NCBI RefSeq assembly: GCF_041381155.1
Contig: NC_091142.1
Coordinates: forward strand, 22,716,362 to 22,780,361
Length of the DNA stretch: 64,000 nt
Source: Argopecten irradians
Taxonomy: Eukaryota > Mollusca > Bivalvia > Pectinida > Pectinidae
Direction of reading: 5' to 3'
This document shows, piece by piece, positions 63,173 to 64,000 of this stretch (position 1 is the first letter of the stretch; each line of letters opens with the position of its first letter). The notes under the pieces were generated by a model. That model did no database searches. It saw nothing but the letters and a program-made list of their open reading frames with translations, and was not told the DNA's origin. The position numbers were made by a program, and so were the translations under genes.

Positions 63173-64000
63173 AATACAACATATGTTTTGTTTGTCTTCT
63201 CTTTTAAGGTTACTTATTCGACGATCCGTTTTATCTGTTGCCCATATGTACATCTGTAACAGCGGTCGTAAGAGCACTGAGCGCTGTCACGCACCAATGA
63301 TTTCACTCAGCAGTTATATCACGTTATCACATACATTTTATGTTATGGCGAATATACCGTAAACAGCGTATCTTATGATTTCAATTGATTATCAAAACAT
63401 AATGTCTTGTTCAGATTATAATTTCATTAAATGGAAAGTTCTCCATCCGCGGAGTTAAAAGTGACACAACGTGCTATGGACAGCTAAGGTCATTATGACA
63501 TTATCATGTGTATGCGACACGCATGTTTGTGGAGATATAATAAGCTTGTTATGAATCAGGATTATCGTTACTTTATTGTCTTCTTGATACGAGACAGAGA
63601 AAACGCTTTTGTATTCAAAGCGCTATCGTAATGAAAACTACTTGTTACGATATATAGACCAGCTACGTACAATGTACGGACACGTCGCCGCACAACCGTT
63701 ACGCAGAGCACCAGCTACATGTACGTCTTCAGCCCTTTATAACAAAATTTGCCGTACGTCTGTTGAGCGCGGGACGAATGGTTACCATGATGACCTAGGC
63801 GGTGGCAACGGAAACATTATCATGATATAATTCATTTATTTTTTAGAAATTACAAATGTCACATTATAATGCATGTTGAAATGTCGAATATTCTGTATAT
63901 TGTAGGAATGCTAAGTGCACGAAATTAACTCGTAACAGAACTTGTACTTTTAGCTCGAATGATTATCTACCGAAAAGATGTGACGATGAATCATGTCTGA
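63173..64000. other. Right edge; no gene seen
   Basis: No domain or splice-supported exon recognised; short open frames only. Confidence 0.5.

Overview
The window looks like nuclear DNA from a lophotrochozoan animal, most likely a bivalve mollusc. It is strongly AT-rich and has small exons with GT/AG splice sites in long introns. It contains an MSP130-type glycoprotein gene and a dense layer of SINEs, LINE fragments and TIR elements of molluscan type. Nothing bacterial, organellar or viral was seen: no operons, CRISPR arrays, rRNA or LTR elements. The species call is an inference.

Layout. (1) 1-9458, minus strand: an N-terminal and central portion of a DEG/ENaC (amiloride-sensitive / acid-sensing) channel gene, copy 1; its 3' end lies beyond the left edge. 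(2) 16648-31306, minus strand: a second DEG/ENaC gene, copy 2, running from the TM1 exon to the TM2 exon and stop. The two are tandem duplicates with matching exons. Both carry several independent lesions (frameshifts, stops, lost splice sites, a missing exon), so I read both as pseudogenes. Their introns hold most of the repeats. (3) 33214-34546, minus strand: three exons of a secreted protein with two Kazal domains; the 5' end was not found. (4) 39469-47237, plus strand: a complete 10-exon gene whose exons sum to 1695 nt (564 aa), a choice-of-anchor I / MSP130-like secreted glycoprotein with a TATA box upstream and a 32-bp minisatellite in one intron. (5) 53829-54844, plus strand: the first two coding exons of an unidentified secreted or membrane protein. 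(6) 55-64 kb: gene-poor, with a foldback DNA transposon, a TTAA-targeted MITE, two SINEs and an old segmental duplication.

The genes do not form an obvious pathway. The most informative features are the duplicated and decaying channel genes, the intact MSP130-like gene (a family discussed as an ancient bacterial acquisition and linked to biomineralisation), and several mobile elements whose boundaries can be set from their target-site duplications.
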